DNA of 64,000 nt, taken from positions 18,648,684 to 18,712,683 of the forward strand of contig NW_020653726.1 of the NCBI RefSeq assembly GCF_003589595.1, read 5' to 3'. The stretch is from Hyposmocoma kahamanoa. Lineage: Eukaryota > Arthropoda > Insecta > Lepidoptera > Cosmopterigidae. The notes beneath the pieces are model-generated. The model had not been told where the DNA came from and did no database searches. It saw only the letters and a list, made by a program, of their open reading frames with translations. A program made the translations under genes and the position numbers. Position 1 is the stretch's first letter. The number at the start of each line of letters is the position of its first letter. This document shows, piece after piece, positions 10,791 to 20,626 of the stretch.

Positions 10791-11277
10791 CACACTGCAC
10801 CGCATCCCGCAACGCAGCGCGAGACGCGGAATCACGCGCGCGGTGGCTGAGACGCAGATCTGCGTGGTTTAATCTGTACGGGAGCAGCGGGCTAGCGGCC
10901 CCGCGTCATTTAAAGTAATCGCTTCGTAGTTGATCGCCGTAGTGATTGTATATGTAGCCGAGATCCTTGAAAAGAATGGTTAATAATGCAAATATAACTG
11001 CAGTGTCCTGTATGAGTTCTGACTCATACAGGACACTGCAGTTATATTTTCTATTTGGTTTTTGTTTATATTGTAGAAAACTGAACATGTCCTTAAGCTC
11101 CAAAATCTGTGCGGTAATGCGAAGCGCAGTATGCCATACCCTGCGGCACCCCGCTTCCGCGCGGAGAAGCGTTGTCAGTGTGTTCGACGGCGTGGGTTTT
11201 CCATACAAACTGAGGTACTTCAGTACAAAGTTAAAAAACGAAGCTCCGCGCTCCGTCGCGGGGCGCGGTGCAGTGTG
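10791..11277. mobile_element. 487-bp GC-rich terminal-inverted-repeat element (MITE)
   Basis: The two ends are inverted copies over about 35-40 bp, beginning CACACTGCACCGC on the left and, on the opposite strand, CACACTGCACCGCG at the right. The interior is unusually GC-rich for this window and contains a perfect hairpin (10990-11049). No transposase is present. No convincing target duplication was found, so the superfamily is open; the CACTGC-like terminus would be compatible with several cut-and-paste groups. Confidence 0.6.
10990..11049. repeat. Perfect 28-bp inverted repeat with a 4-nt loop
   Basis: Arms at 10990-11017 and 11022-11049 are exact reverse complements, separated by TCTG. The pairing stops immediately outside the arms. 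Because the match is perfect, it formed recently or is being maintained. It lies in the centre of a TIR element rather than in a gene. Confidence 0.95.
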
Positions 11278-11360
11278 TATAATAGCTTTACATTAATAAT
11301 GTGCATATTAATAATAATAGGCGCAGGTACTTAATTTTATTTAAATTGTTGTATATAAAC

Positions 11361-11588
11361 CATTGACTTACAATTATATGGACGTCGGGTCCGCGCTAAA
11401 AAGTGTCCGCACTTGTAAGGCGCTAAAATCGTATACAGAGCGCGACACTCCGCTTTAGTCTTCATTTGTTCTACGGACAGCGCGATACTGCGATGACATA
11501 ACAATTTAAATTTCGAATAGGTTGACTTGGGACATTTTTTTCGTGGTTTTTGTATTAGACCCGTCGTCCATTTATTTGTAAGTCAATG
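11361..11588 (+). mobile_element. MITE family B, copy 1 (228 bp)
   Basis: Family B ends in inverted repeats starting CATTGACTTAC; the arms match at about 28 of 31 positions. This copy lacks an internal block present in the longer copies. It is flanked by ATATAAAC (11353-11360) and ATATAATC (11589-11596), an 8-bp target duplication with one mismatch. An 8-bp duplication fits the P or hAT superfamily; the CAT terminus and the related P-like element at 14962 lean towards P. No coding capacity. Confidence 0.85.
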
Positions 11589-12008
11589 ATATAATCATAA
11601 TTATTGAAAAAAATCCCTAACACTATAATATACTTTATCCCTCAACAATTCATATAATTTCATCTTATGTCACTTGGTCCTCTATTGTAAATTCTGACAC
11701 ACATACACGAAAAGTTTTCACTATATTTTTCTATCTTTGGTACTTCAAAAAGAATTAATCTGTTAGGATTTCTGTAATTTCAAGGGTTGATCTCAATATT
11801 TATAGAAAACAAAATGTAAATAATTTTTTTACAAAAATGCTCTTGCCTCATAAATATATAAGGCAGGCGGGGGTAACAAACCAAGTCCTTGAATATAGAT
11901 TTACAGGAGTCAAGAGGTGTGCTATCGGTCATTGCACGTATACATTGTTTTGTGCTAATATTAACACTCTGTTCACTTTCGTACATTTCCCAAGATTCAC
12001 CTTTTTCT

Positions 12009-12464
12009 TAACCGACTTCAAAAAAGGAGGAGGTTCTCAATTCGACTGTATGTTCTTTTTTTATCTTTTTTTTTGTATGTATGTTACGCGATAACTCCGG
12101 TATTTGTGAACTGATTTTCATGATTCTTTTTTTGTTGGAAAGGGGGTACTTCCATAGTGGTCCCATTTCATTTTGAAGGAAATCATCCACCTCTACGGGT
12201 GGCTGTTCACGCATGAAGATTCATTTTTGTAAATAGCGCCTAAGTTTAATTTAGGAGCAATTACTTTTAGCAATTATTTAGTTGATTTTGCTATTTCTCC
12301 AATTAAAGGCGTATTTCTCTCGATATACTTTGAGTAGTGTCGTAGTGAGAACCTATTTTTATTATCTCCAGTATCAAGTCCTGTATAGTGGTGAACTAGG
12401 GGATATTTCGATAAAACTTAGCAAATAGACGTAATTCCACGTACTTTTGAGGTCGGTTTTTTTA
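12009..12464 (+). mobile_element. Interspersed element family D, copy 1
   Basis: Starts with AACCGACTTCAAAAAAGGAG and ends with ACTTTTGAGGTCGGTT, so the termini are inverted copies of AACCGAC.TCAAAA. The interior contains the recurrent TTACGCGATAACTCCGG. Short open frames in it are repeat translations, not genes. Other copies are at 19669, 31243, 58272 and 61675. Confidence 0.75.
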
Positions 12465-12493
12465 GTACTCTGTACTGAGATTATTGTTATACG

Positions 12494-12672
12494 CGATGCG
12501 CATATCCATAATAGTTGCGGTGTCACTGAGAACTTTAAATCACAATGATCTGTCACCCTGAAACTTAAGTTGAAAAGTCCCATGAGCCCGTAATTTCATC
12601 AGCCTTTAAAACCGAAAAGCAGTACTGTGAGCACTACTGCTCAGCGGCAGAAATAGGTAAGGTGGTAACTTC
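12494..12672 (+). repeat. Interspersed repeat family A, copy 2 (partial)
   Basis: Keeps the middle and part of the 3' side of family A (AGTTGCGGTG..ACTGAGA.CTTTAAATC, then AAGTTGAAAAGTCCCATG and AGCGGCAGAAATAGGTAAGG). The first ~60 bp and the last ~50 bp are missing. Confidence 0.65.
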
Positions 12673-13330
12673 AAATGGGACTAAAAATATGTACACATAC
12701 ATAACTTATTTAAATAATACACTAGAAATAGAAATGCCAGTCAAGAGCCTTTCCAACATGTATACGTTATATTGTTCTATATAAGTATATGGTATTGTTG
12801 CGTAGGTTGTTTTTGTTAACATTGAAATTTCTTAAAGTTTTTGCTCAGTATAATTTTGTTCATAGACATGTGGCTCCATATGGCTACGGAATCCTAAAAA
12901 CAGGAAACTATAGCAGGTTTTGTGTAGGTACCTGCTTTTTGTTTTCATTCCCAATTCAGTGAATGCTATCCGAAATTACAGCGGAACTAAACAATTCCGA
13001 ACTGGCGTCAGGTTTGCATGAACTTTATTTTTCGAGTCTAATTGGATCGTGTAATTATTCTCTGCCGATGTGTTTTCTCCATTTTGAATCCGCTGTTCTA
13101 GTAATTAGCCGAACCAAGGGGTAAATTATTTTCATAATGCTGAGGTTTGCAACTAATACACATCATTGTTTATCTATCACTTAATGTCCTATTTTGAAAC
13201 GGTTACGGCTCAAATTTGTTTAAAACGTAACATTTAAATCTACGTACGATTATTCTATATGGTTTTGTTATAAACAATGTACTTAACACTGCAAATACCG
13301 TGACATAAATCAATTTAAATTTTCAAGATA
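12673..13330. other. Gene-free stretch
   Basis: AT-rich non-coding sequence. A short imperfect hairpin (AGCAGG / CCTGCT) sits near 12912-12937. Nothing else was recognised. Confidence 0.45.
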
Positions 13331-13332
13331 CT

Positions 13333-13566
13333 TTAAATTTTTATCATTATTAATACAAAGATCGAGCACTCAGGAAAAATTCCTTTGATCCGGCCGTATT
13401 CGAACCGACGTCTTTTAACATACCGTGCCAGACGCTATACCAACTAAGCCACGGAACGAACCAGCGGACCTCACCAATTTTTCTATGTGTCTTTGTATTT
13501 GGTCGCCCTGGCGAGAGATGTCGCTATTCATTTATTTCAAATTTTTATTGAATTGATATTCAAGAT
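13333..13566 (-). repeat. tRNA-derived SINE family F, copy 1
   Basis: On the - strand a tRNA-like head reads CGTGGCTTAGTTGG..TAGCGTCTGGCACGG followed by a box-B-like CGGTTCGAATACGG, then the family body ending in GAATATCAATTCAATAAAAA. Both internal Pol III boxes are recognisable, which marks it as a SINE rather than a gene. Copies occur near 31840, 41522, 46370, 48759 and, diverged, 51575. Confidence 0.7.
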
Positions 13567-13649
13567 ACTTCATGAAATCAAAATCATAACATGGTTAAAT
13601 TCGTTACTTAAAATGGTGTAAATGGTGTTTAAAAAAATTTGTGAGATCT

Positions 13650-13728
13650 GGTGGCTCGATCTAAAGCTGAGTTGGCAGAACGGTAGCCATATTGAGGCAA
13701 CAATTGCTGGTTTGAGTCCAGTCGGGTT
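13650..13728 (+). repeat. tRNA-like fragment (SINE head or tRNA pseudogene)
   Basis: TTGGCAGAACGGTAGCC followed about 35 bp later by TGGTTTGAGTCCAGTC resembles Pol III A and B boxes at tRNA spacing. A clean cloverleaf with an acceptor stem is not apparent, so a functional tRNA is unlikely. Confidence 0.4.
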
Positions 13729-13739
13729 GGAAAAAAAAA

Positions 13740-14953
13740 TTCTGTTTGTTCGGTTTTTGTATCAATAACAACGTGTTGTCTTTTCAGTGAACGACTTTTT
13801 ATTTCAGGAACAAAATCGTTGAAGTGATGATTTTGTCGATAAGTTTTATAAATAACTTACACTACAATGAATCTAAACTAAATTATAAATGCTAAAGTAA
13901 CTCTGTTTGTTACGTTTGGCATTTTGGCATAGGATAGATGGTACATGTATAAAGGACATAGGCTTCCTTTTTTCACAAAATAAATCATAAAGGAAGTGAA
14001 ATAGGGGATGAAAGTTTGTATGAAAAACCAATAATATCAATAAGTAAGTAGTATGGTAGGCTACTCGAAGTATTTATTCTATACAGACAAGGTCACCGGG
14101 CACCAGCTGATAATAATAAGGCATAAATGAAATCATCACTATGTAACAGATAACCTGTAAATGCATATGAATGATTTTCGATCTCTCCTTTTCTCTTTCT
14201 CTATTATCTTTTTTTTATATTTGACAGGCTGATGACTCTACGCCACCTGACGTTAGGATTCGCTCTGGACCTTTTGGAGGGAAAAGTGTCGTTTTTATTT
14301 TGACTTTCAATTATTTCGTGAAATCTAGTTTAAAGTGGAATAGGATAGTGCTATTGTGCCTTAATCAAAGACTAAAACGCGAAATTATACTCTCGAATCT
14401 CGAACTAAAATACTCGTATCGGCCCGTTCTAAGGAAGCCCGAGTCAATCCAAGCACCAAATTGTCTATCTTCTTTGTGGCGGCCATATTAACAGAAACAT
14501 AATTAAACGAAGACATGGCTCAAAGGACTTGTATCCAAGCCAAAATTATTAGTAAAAAAAAACCTGACGTTAAATGAAAAGTGGATTCCAAACGTGTAGG
14601 AACTTAGTGCAATTTTGATGCAACCCCGCCCGGTCACGTCCATCCTGCATGCCTAGCAGATGTCTCTTCACCTCTCGAATAAAAGTAATAGTAAGTTGCA
14701 TTAATACTTATTTATACTGTGAACATTGTGATCAATACCTTAATTAAAGCCCGCAGCCTTGGGATTCGGATTTCTAACAAACTCTCGTTAATAATTTCTT
14801 ATATACCGCCAGTCACTATTACCTCTTTGACTAAAAATTTCTAACTTATAAGAAACCGGCCCTATACTTATCATGCCCAGCTCAAAAGCAGTCATTCGTA
14901 AAAGTTTCGACATATATTAAATTATTAAATATCAGGTGTGAGGGCTCAGGTGG
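13740..14953. other. Gene-free stretch
   Basis: AT-rich with scattered short ORFs lacking recognisable domains. No internal copies of the window's repeat families were noticed. Confidence 0.45.
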
Positions 14954-14961
14954 GCACGGGT

Positions 14962-15469
14962 CATCGACTATATAACCAGAAATAGAGACGAAATAAGGGC
15001 CATATATTCCTGGTAACACATTAGCGATACAGCTCTTATAAATATCAACTCTCGTTTGCACTGAAATATAGACAGGTGTGTCCAATTCCAACTACAGACT
15101 TATGTGTACGTCTCCGTATATTCCAAAAAATATTCTGTATTTATTGTAATAAAGATAATATCTCTAACAATGCCGTGCTGTTCTATTCGGTGGTGTAGGA
15201 GAAACAGCACAACATCTGATTACAAAACAAACGGAATCACATTTCATCGGTAATTAAACATTAAATATGTAATTTTGCAATTTTCGTGCATTGTAGCAAA
15301 GCTCAAGTTAAAGTTGTGGATTTGAAGTGAAACAGTTGACGACACCCGTCAATTGTTTCGAACTTGGGCTAGTTAATCGGAGCGCAGTTGTCACAGTAAT
15401 GATATAGCAGAATAGTTTTCAAACAAATTAATTGGCATTTCGTCTCTATTTCTGGTTATATACTCGATG
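14962..15469. mobile_element. P-element-like transposon remnant (508 bp) with exact 8-bp target duplication
   Basis: The arms at 14962-14994 and 15437-15469 are inverted copies matching at 32 of 33 positions, starting CATCGA. They are flanked on both sides by GCACGGGT (14954-14961 and 15470-15477), an exact 8-bp target duplication. The interior holds a short ORF that looks like the start of a THAP zinc finger (15170-15253), the DNA-binding domain of P-element transposases. The rest of the transposase is missing, so this is an internally deleted, non-autonomous copy. It appears to sit inside or beside an older LINE fragment that continues from about 15640. Confidence 0.8.
15170..15253 (+). pseudogene. 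P-element transposase, first exon: N-terminus of a THAP domain
   Basis: ATG at 15170 opens a 27-codon frame beginning MPCCSIRWC and ending TFHR before TAA. The pair of cysteines four residues apart close to the N-terminus, followed about 15 residues later by F-H-R, is the opening signature of C2CH THAP domains. The last codons overlap a GGTAAT splice-donor-like sequence (15249-15254), so the stop may lie in an intron. The second Cys and the His of the zinc site would be in a downstream exon, which is absent here. A THAP-containing host gene exon is an alternative, but the enclosing TIRs and 8-bp duplication favour a P transposon. Confidence 0.6.
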
Positions 15470-15639
15470 GCACGGGTCTTGGTTTAGGACGCTACTGGCT
15501 GTATCTGTCAGAAGGGTGCGACCTGGTTAGCTCGCAGCGTGGCAACATTGATGGGGTCATCAAGGTCGTTGAGTACTACTCACGGTTTCTATAAGCAACA
15601 ATAATCTTTTTGTGTTGAACAATTATGTTATGAATGCCA

Positions 15640-16233
15640 GCTTGGACCCTTTGACGCGGTTCAAAGACGTGTTATGAGAATTATTGAGGATCCTGTGCTT
15701 ACAGACGATATTGAACCACTGTCTTTGTTAGCAACTGACTGGTGCAGTACCTCGCTGACAGCGACGAATAATTAAAACCTTTGTCAGTCGTCGGCGGGCC
15801 GCCAGAGCTTTGTATTTTTACCAATTTCTGTACTTAATATAATACTCGTAATTCATTACTTATCTGATATTATAATTGTTCGCTCGCTCGTTAACAGTCT
15901 TGGAGAAGAGAATTTGCATCTCTATGCCTGTTCTATCGCTTGTACAATGGCCAATGTTCTGAAGAACTGTTTGTCATGATGCCAACAGCAACATTTTATC
16001 CTCACACTCTAGAACCGAGTCGATCTCGCATTGTACCGTTTCAGAGAAACTTTCTCCCACGTACAATTGAGTTGTGGAATGATGTAAGGGTTTTCCCGCA
16101 GGAATACTGCAAGGAGTTCTTCAAAAGGGGTTTAAGAAGTGTCTTAAAGGGTTGGCAACGCGCTCGTGACGCTCCTGGTGTTGCAGGCGTTCATTGTCGA
16201 CGATGTCCGTTTTCCATCAGGCGGGACGTATGA
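15640..16233 (+). pseudogene. CR1/L2-like LINE, C-terminal fragment of reverse-transcriptase ORF (decayed)
   Basis: Two recognisable pieces of a LINE C-terminus. The first, near 15640-15720, reads LDPFDAVQRRVMRIIEDP after small frame changes. The second, 15940-16233, reads YNGQCSEELFVMMP, NFLPRTIELWNDVRVFP, then FKRGLRSVLKGWQRAR and stops at TGA. Between them about 200 bp of unrelated sequence breaks the frame. No endonuclease or polymerase core remains. It is a 5'-truncated dead copy of a LINE type different from the two at 1-8540. Confidence 0.7.
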
Positions 16234-19200
16234 TTGTTTGCTGCCTACGTAATATTAAAAAAAAATGTCCGCACATCAGCCGATATCAGCAGTTTGCGCT
16301 CCACGCAACGCATTATCATTTTGCCAAATTTTCTGATCGCTAAGATGTAGGAACATGTGGAAGGTATAGGTTTTGAAGAGCGTGGTGAGGAGAGAATCGA
16401 AGTATCGTTATCTTACAAAATTCCTATGTGTAGGTCAAGGGGAAAATTATAACATAGCGAACTATGAACAAAGTCCAATATGATCAGTGCCATCTATCGG
16501 TACAACTGAATATTTTAAAGACATTCCATATTCAAACAAAACTGTATTTTATTACGCAAACAAAGGAACCGTAAATTTAAGTTCGCATTACGGAATTTCC
16601 TTTCTGCCCCTTGCTTCTTAAAAAGCAATAAACGACCAAGAACAGAATCACTTAAAAATATGAAAATAACCAAAGAGGTGGAACACCGGTTCATAGGAAA
16701 CTTCACCGCCTCGATGACGTTATAAAAATTTTCATAATGCGCACAGCTGATGCGATATTAAATTTTAAATATCGAACAGACTTCAATTTGCCGCGAAATC
16801 TTTAAGTTCAATATTATAAAGCTGGATTTATACTGACATATATTTTTAATGCTCTAATTTAAAGGCAAACTACGTTTTTAAATTATATGCAACAGAATAT
16901 TGTTTGGCTTACCATTTACGAAAAAAATAGTTTCAGAAATATTTAAACCGTTTATAACCTCTTTTGAATGTCAAACTTGAAACGAAATATAACTATACTA
17001 ACATAACTGTACTAGCTTAGTAAAAAGCGTTATTCAATATTTAAATTTGCCCATCTGCCGAACCAGTATATTCGCATGAAAAAAGATATAGTTAGCAAAA
17101 AATAAGTCTGTAGCGCTAATTAAATCTCTTTGGTTAAAAAAAAAAACATCTTATAAATGTCTACACAGTCTATTGAGTATTATTTATGGAAACTAAAGCG
17201 TACTTCAAACTAATACTTCCCTTCAAATGTTTCATAAATAAATATGTAAGTAGACAAACATTAAATGTAGAAATAGTTTTCTTTAAAATAAATAAAAGTC
17301 CTCCTCTATTTGAAGTTATAAATGTTGTTTCTAGAAATTGTGAGTTCGTAAAGCGACTACGGATAATCCCATTCGTTCATTGATGCTCGACCTCTGTTAG
17401 GATTTTTTCAATGACTCCATTGTTTGACTTTGATTTCAATTGAGTTTGTTGAGCCGTACATTTTATATTTGTAAAACAGTATTGTTTGTAATAATAGTAG
17501 TAACTATACTAGTAGGACAATTTATTTCATATTATTGTTATTTCAGTAATATTATAATTTACCATCAAAAGAAATTTAATAAAGAAATTGATATTTTTTT
17601 ATTAATCGTGTCAAATTGTTTACAACTTTATCTTTTTAATGTTTCTAGACGCACTGTTATAAAGCCGTCTTGTAATATTTTTCATGAGTTTAAAAAACAT
17701 AGTTTTAATAAATTAGTTTGAGATATCGGAAATGAAACAATTTTTTCAAACAAACCTAAGGCTTGCTGAGATGGTACGTCATGAATGAGTTAAGTCTAAT
17801 ATTAATGCAAACGACTCAGAATAGAGTTTGTTGTGATAAAAGTTATTTATGAGTTTATTTTGTTTCGAGACTAAAAATACTATGTGCACAAAACGAATTA
17901 AATAAAAAGTATTAAACACTGTCAGTTTCTTGACTACAAATATTGTAAAACATCAACATTAAAATATGATTAAAATTCGATACTAATATATGTAATTATG
18001 CAGTATGGACTTGCCTTATAGATGGAAACATACAGCTGTTTATTTGAACTTTTATCTGGTTATAATTCTTTATGCGTTTTTAATTATACCTCTATTTTTC
18101 GATACGATAATGAAATTAATGGAAAATAACCAAGGTTTTTTTGCTACTTGGGCTTAAACATAACAGATGGCCTTAACTCTAATACTTATCCGATGTTAAG
18201 GTCCATTGAAAACCAGCATCACAGCCTAGGAGGAGTTTACTACGGTAAGAACCTCCACCGAGTGTGCCCAGGCTATTCTCCCCCGGCCATCTCCTAGGTT
18301 GGGTAGTGATTGCTGCACGTGACCAAGGTGTGTCCAGATCGTGCGAATTGTTCATCCTTCAACCCCGTAAACCTACTCTTTAGCGCACCGCTGTCACTAG
18401 ATTAGTTAGGGTAGTGGCCTCGCGTGGTCCATGAAATTGTAGTATAATTAAGAGGTGCATTTATTACTATTGTAAACCGATCAACGATCAATGTTAAAAC
18501 TTGGAGTTGGTTTCTTTTGTTAGTTGTAGAACCTTGGATAAATTCCTGTAGGTAGACAATAGTGTACTTGTCCCGACCGCACCCCGGGAATATGCTACAT
18601 TACAACAGTATTTCAAATTAAGTTCATTGTTTGTAATTTTATTGTTTGTATCATTAAATTTTTAGCTTTACTTCTGTATTTAATTATTACTTTTTACAAT
18701 AATAGTAGCAAATTTGCAATATAGGTGTTAGAACAAGCTTTATAACCGTCTAATTAATACCGCACTACCAAAACATTTAGGTTAAATTTAACATCATTAC
18801 CGTGTCATATGTCATGTACATCTATTGTCGCGCCTTTTAATAGTTTGATAAAGTATTAAGTTCAGGCATTTGACGAAGGTAAATGATAATTAATTGAATT
18901 AAGGAGAATGTGATTTTTTAAATATTACATGAGAATTATCCAAATTCAGTAATGCACGTAGAATGATTACGTAACTAATAGCGTATTTTGGGAGCCTTAT
19001 GTGGACTGTAGATTATTAAACAATAAGTAATTTTGCACGTGTTTAATAAGTTAATTGTAATTTATATGGAACATGCACATTACATGAGAAATCAACTTCA
19101 AGTGCAAGAGAAAGTTAGAGTTGCCATATTTTTTTATTTTACTATTTGTGTTGCTGTGCAAGACAAGGCGACTTATGTGACCTATGTGAACCTAGCACTT

Positions 19201-19668
19201 AAGAAACATGCTTTTTTTGTATTGCTTTACATTAACAAATTTTACTTTACTTTTACCTTAATTTTTACATGATTTTATATCTTTACCTTTTTATATCTTA
19301 AGTCGGGAGCATGTACGGGCAGTACATTACATATGTCGTAACTTAACCTAAATATGCTGCTGATCGCGCGCATTGTCGCGCTTACATTTTATGTACAATT
19401 ACGTGTATTTTTAGTACAATAAAGACCTTCGGGCAGTACAGTGCCTTACATATTTTGCATCAACCTACCTCAACCGAACGGTGTACTCAGGGAAACATAC
19501 AATTCCCATCACAAAAAACATACATTCTTACGATCATTCTACATTACATACGTGGGCATGAGCCCCAACAGTTGCCAATACTGAATGATGTTTTTTCTTT
19601 GTGTAATCTTTTTTCTTATTATTTAATAAACACCTTACACGTAGTTCGTAATTCACAGCTCCTGTTTT
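16234..19668. other. Gene-free stretch upstream of PACRG
   Basis: About 3.4 kb of AT-rich sequence. The one unusual part is a higher-GC block at about 18195-18430 in which CCTAGGAG (near 18226) recurs inverted as CTCCTAGG (near 18291). It matches none of the other repeats in this window. Short ORFs here show no domains. Confidence 0.45.
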
Positions 19669-19842
19669 CAACCGACTTCAAAAAAGGAGGAGGTTCTCGA
19701 TTTGGTTGTATATTTTTGTATGTATAAGTATGTGAAAGAAATAATCCGCTTCTAAGGGTGGAAACTAGGAGATTCCGGTAACCGAATTCAATAGAACTGT
19801 CAAGTAGATGTAATTCCAAGAACTTTTGAGGTCGGTTTTTTT
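19669..19842 (+). mobile_element. Interspersed element family D, copy 2 (internally deleted)
   Basis: Begins AACCGACTTCAAAAAAGGAG and ends ACTTTTGAGGTCGGTT, but is only about 174 bp against ~456 bp for copy 1, so the interior is deleted. Confidence 0.75.
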
Positions 19843-20093
19843 ATATAAAAAGTTACAATTATTATATTATTCCATGAGTGCTAGATGTTGGTGCTTAACA
19901 ATGAGGACGCTTATTTACTGTACTTTAGCCTATTGAAATGCGTTGTTCTTAAAAAGTGCAATAAAATTAAATGAATAAAAAACACATTAAAGGAAACGTC
20001 ATTTATTCATGTCGCGAAAAATGAACCTGTATATTTTCACGTGAACTGGAACAGAAGCCGCGCGGGGGCGCTACCGTCGACCAATCGATACGC

Positions 20094-20110
20094 CCGTTGC
20101 TAAGCAACGG
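20094..20110. promoter_or_regulatory. RFX/X-box element in the PACRG promoter
   Basis: CCGTTGCTAAGCAACGG is a perfect 8+1+8 palindrome containing GTTGC..GCAAC, the RFX-type X-box. It lies 229 bp upstream of the PACRG ATG, in a locally GC-rich block. RFX factors drive ciliary genes in animals, and PACRG is an axonemal protein, so motif and gene agree. A CCAAT sequence lies just upstream (20081-20085). Binding is inferred. Confidence 0.75.
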
Positions 20111-20338
20111 TCATGTTGCAAAATAAACAATCAGAACCGGGCCTGCCCGAGAACAAATTTACTTTCTTATTTTATTACTCGTGTAAACATTTTAGATAGA
20201 TATTATTGGATTATTTACTCGCAACTGTGCCCGTATAGTGTATATCAATGTTTTTTTTCTTTTCCAATTTGAGACTTAGTACTTGTCGAAAAGTATCAAT
20301 TTAATTTTTCTTCGGAAAATATCGTGATTGATAAAAAA

Positions 20339-20626
20339 ATGTTGCTTCCGCCGTGTCTGCCGCAGCAATGTGGGAAGGACTTCAGGAATTCATTAAAACA
20401 ACCTAGTCCAAATTATCCGTATGGGTACAAGACTAAGAAGCCGCGTATTGTGCCAGCGTTCACCATTCAGTCGATGCAGAAGAACACAATAGTACAACCG
20501 CCGCCAAAATGTAATATTTACGAGCCTCAGCCAGCCCGACCGACTATGTTCAGAAAATCCTACAAACGAGGGGAGTTCCCAGTTACAATTGAATTCACGC
20601 TTTCTGGTAAACGGCTTTCGTGGAAG
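20339..20626 (+). CDS. PACRG: PACRG coding exon 1
   Basis: 96 codons from ATG to AAG, followed by the donor GTAATT (phase 0). The N-terminal ~60 residues are proline-rich and poorly conserved in the family; the conserved block starts at [18 protein letters not shown]. Confidence 0.9.

Noticed and set aside
10990..11049. Annotated microRNA precursor
   Set aside because: Perfect pairing without bulges and a location in a transposon argue against a classical pre-miRNA; kept only as a hairpin.
12008..12214. Minus-strand ORF MREQPPVEVDDFLQ... as a gene
   Set aside because: It lies wholly within a family D element that recurs elsewhere in the window.
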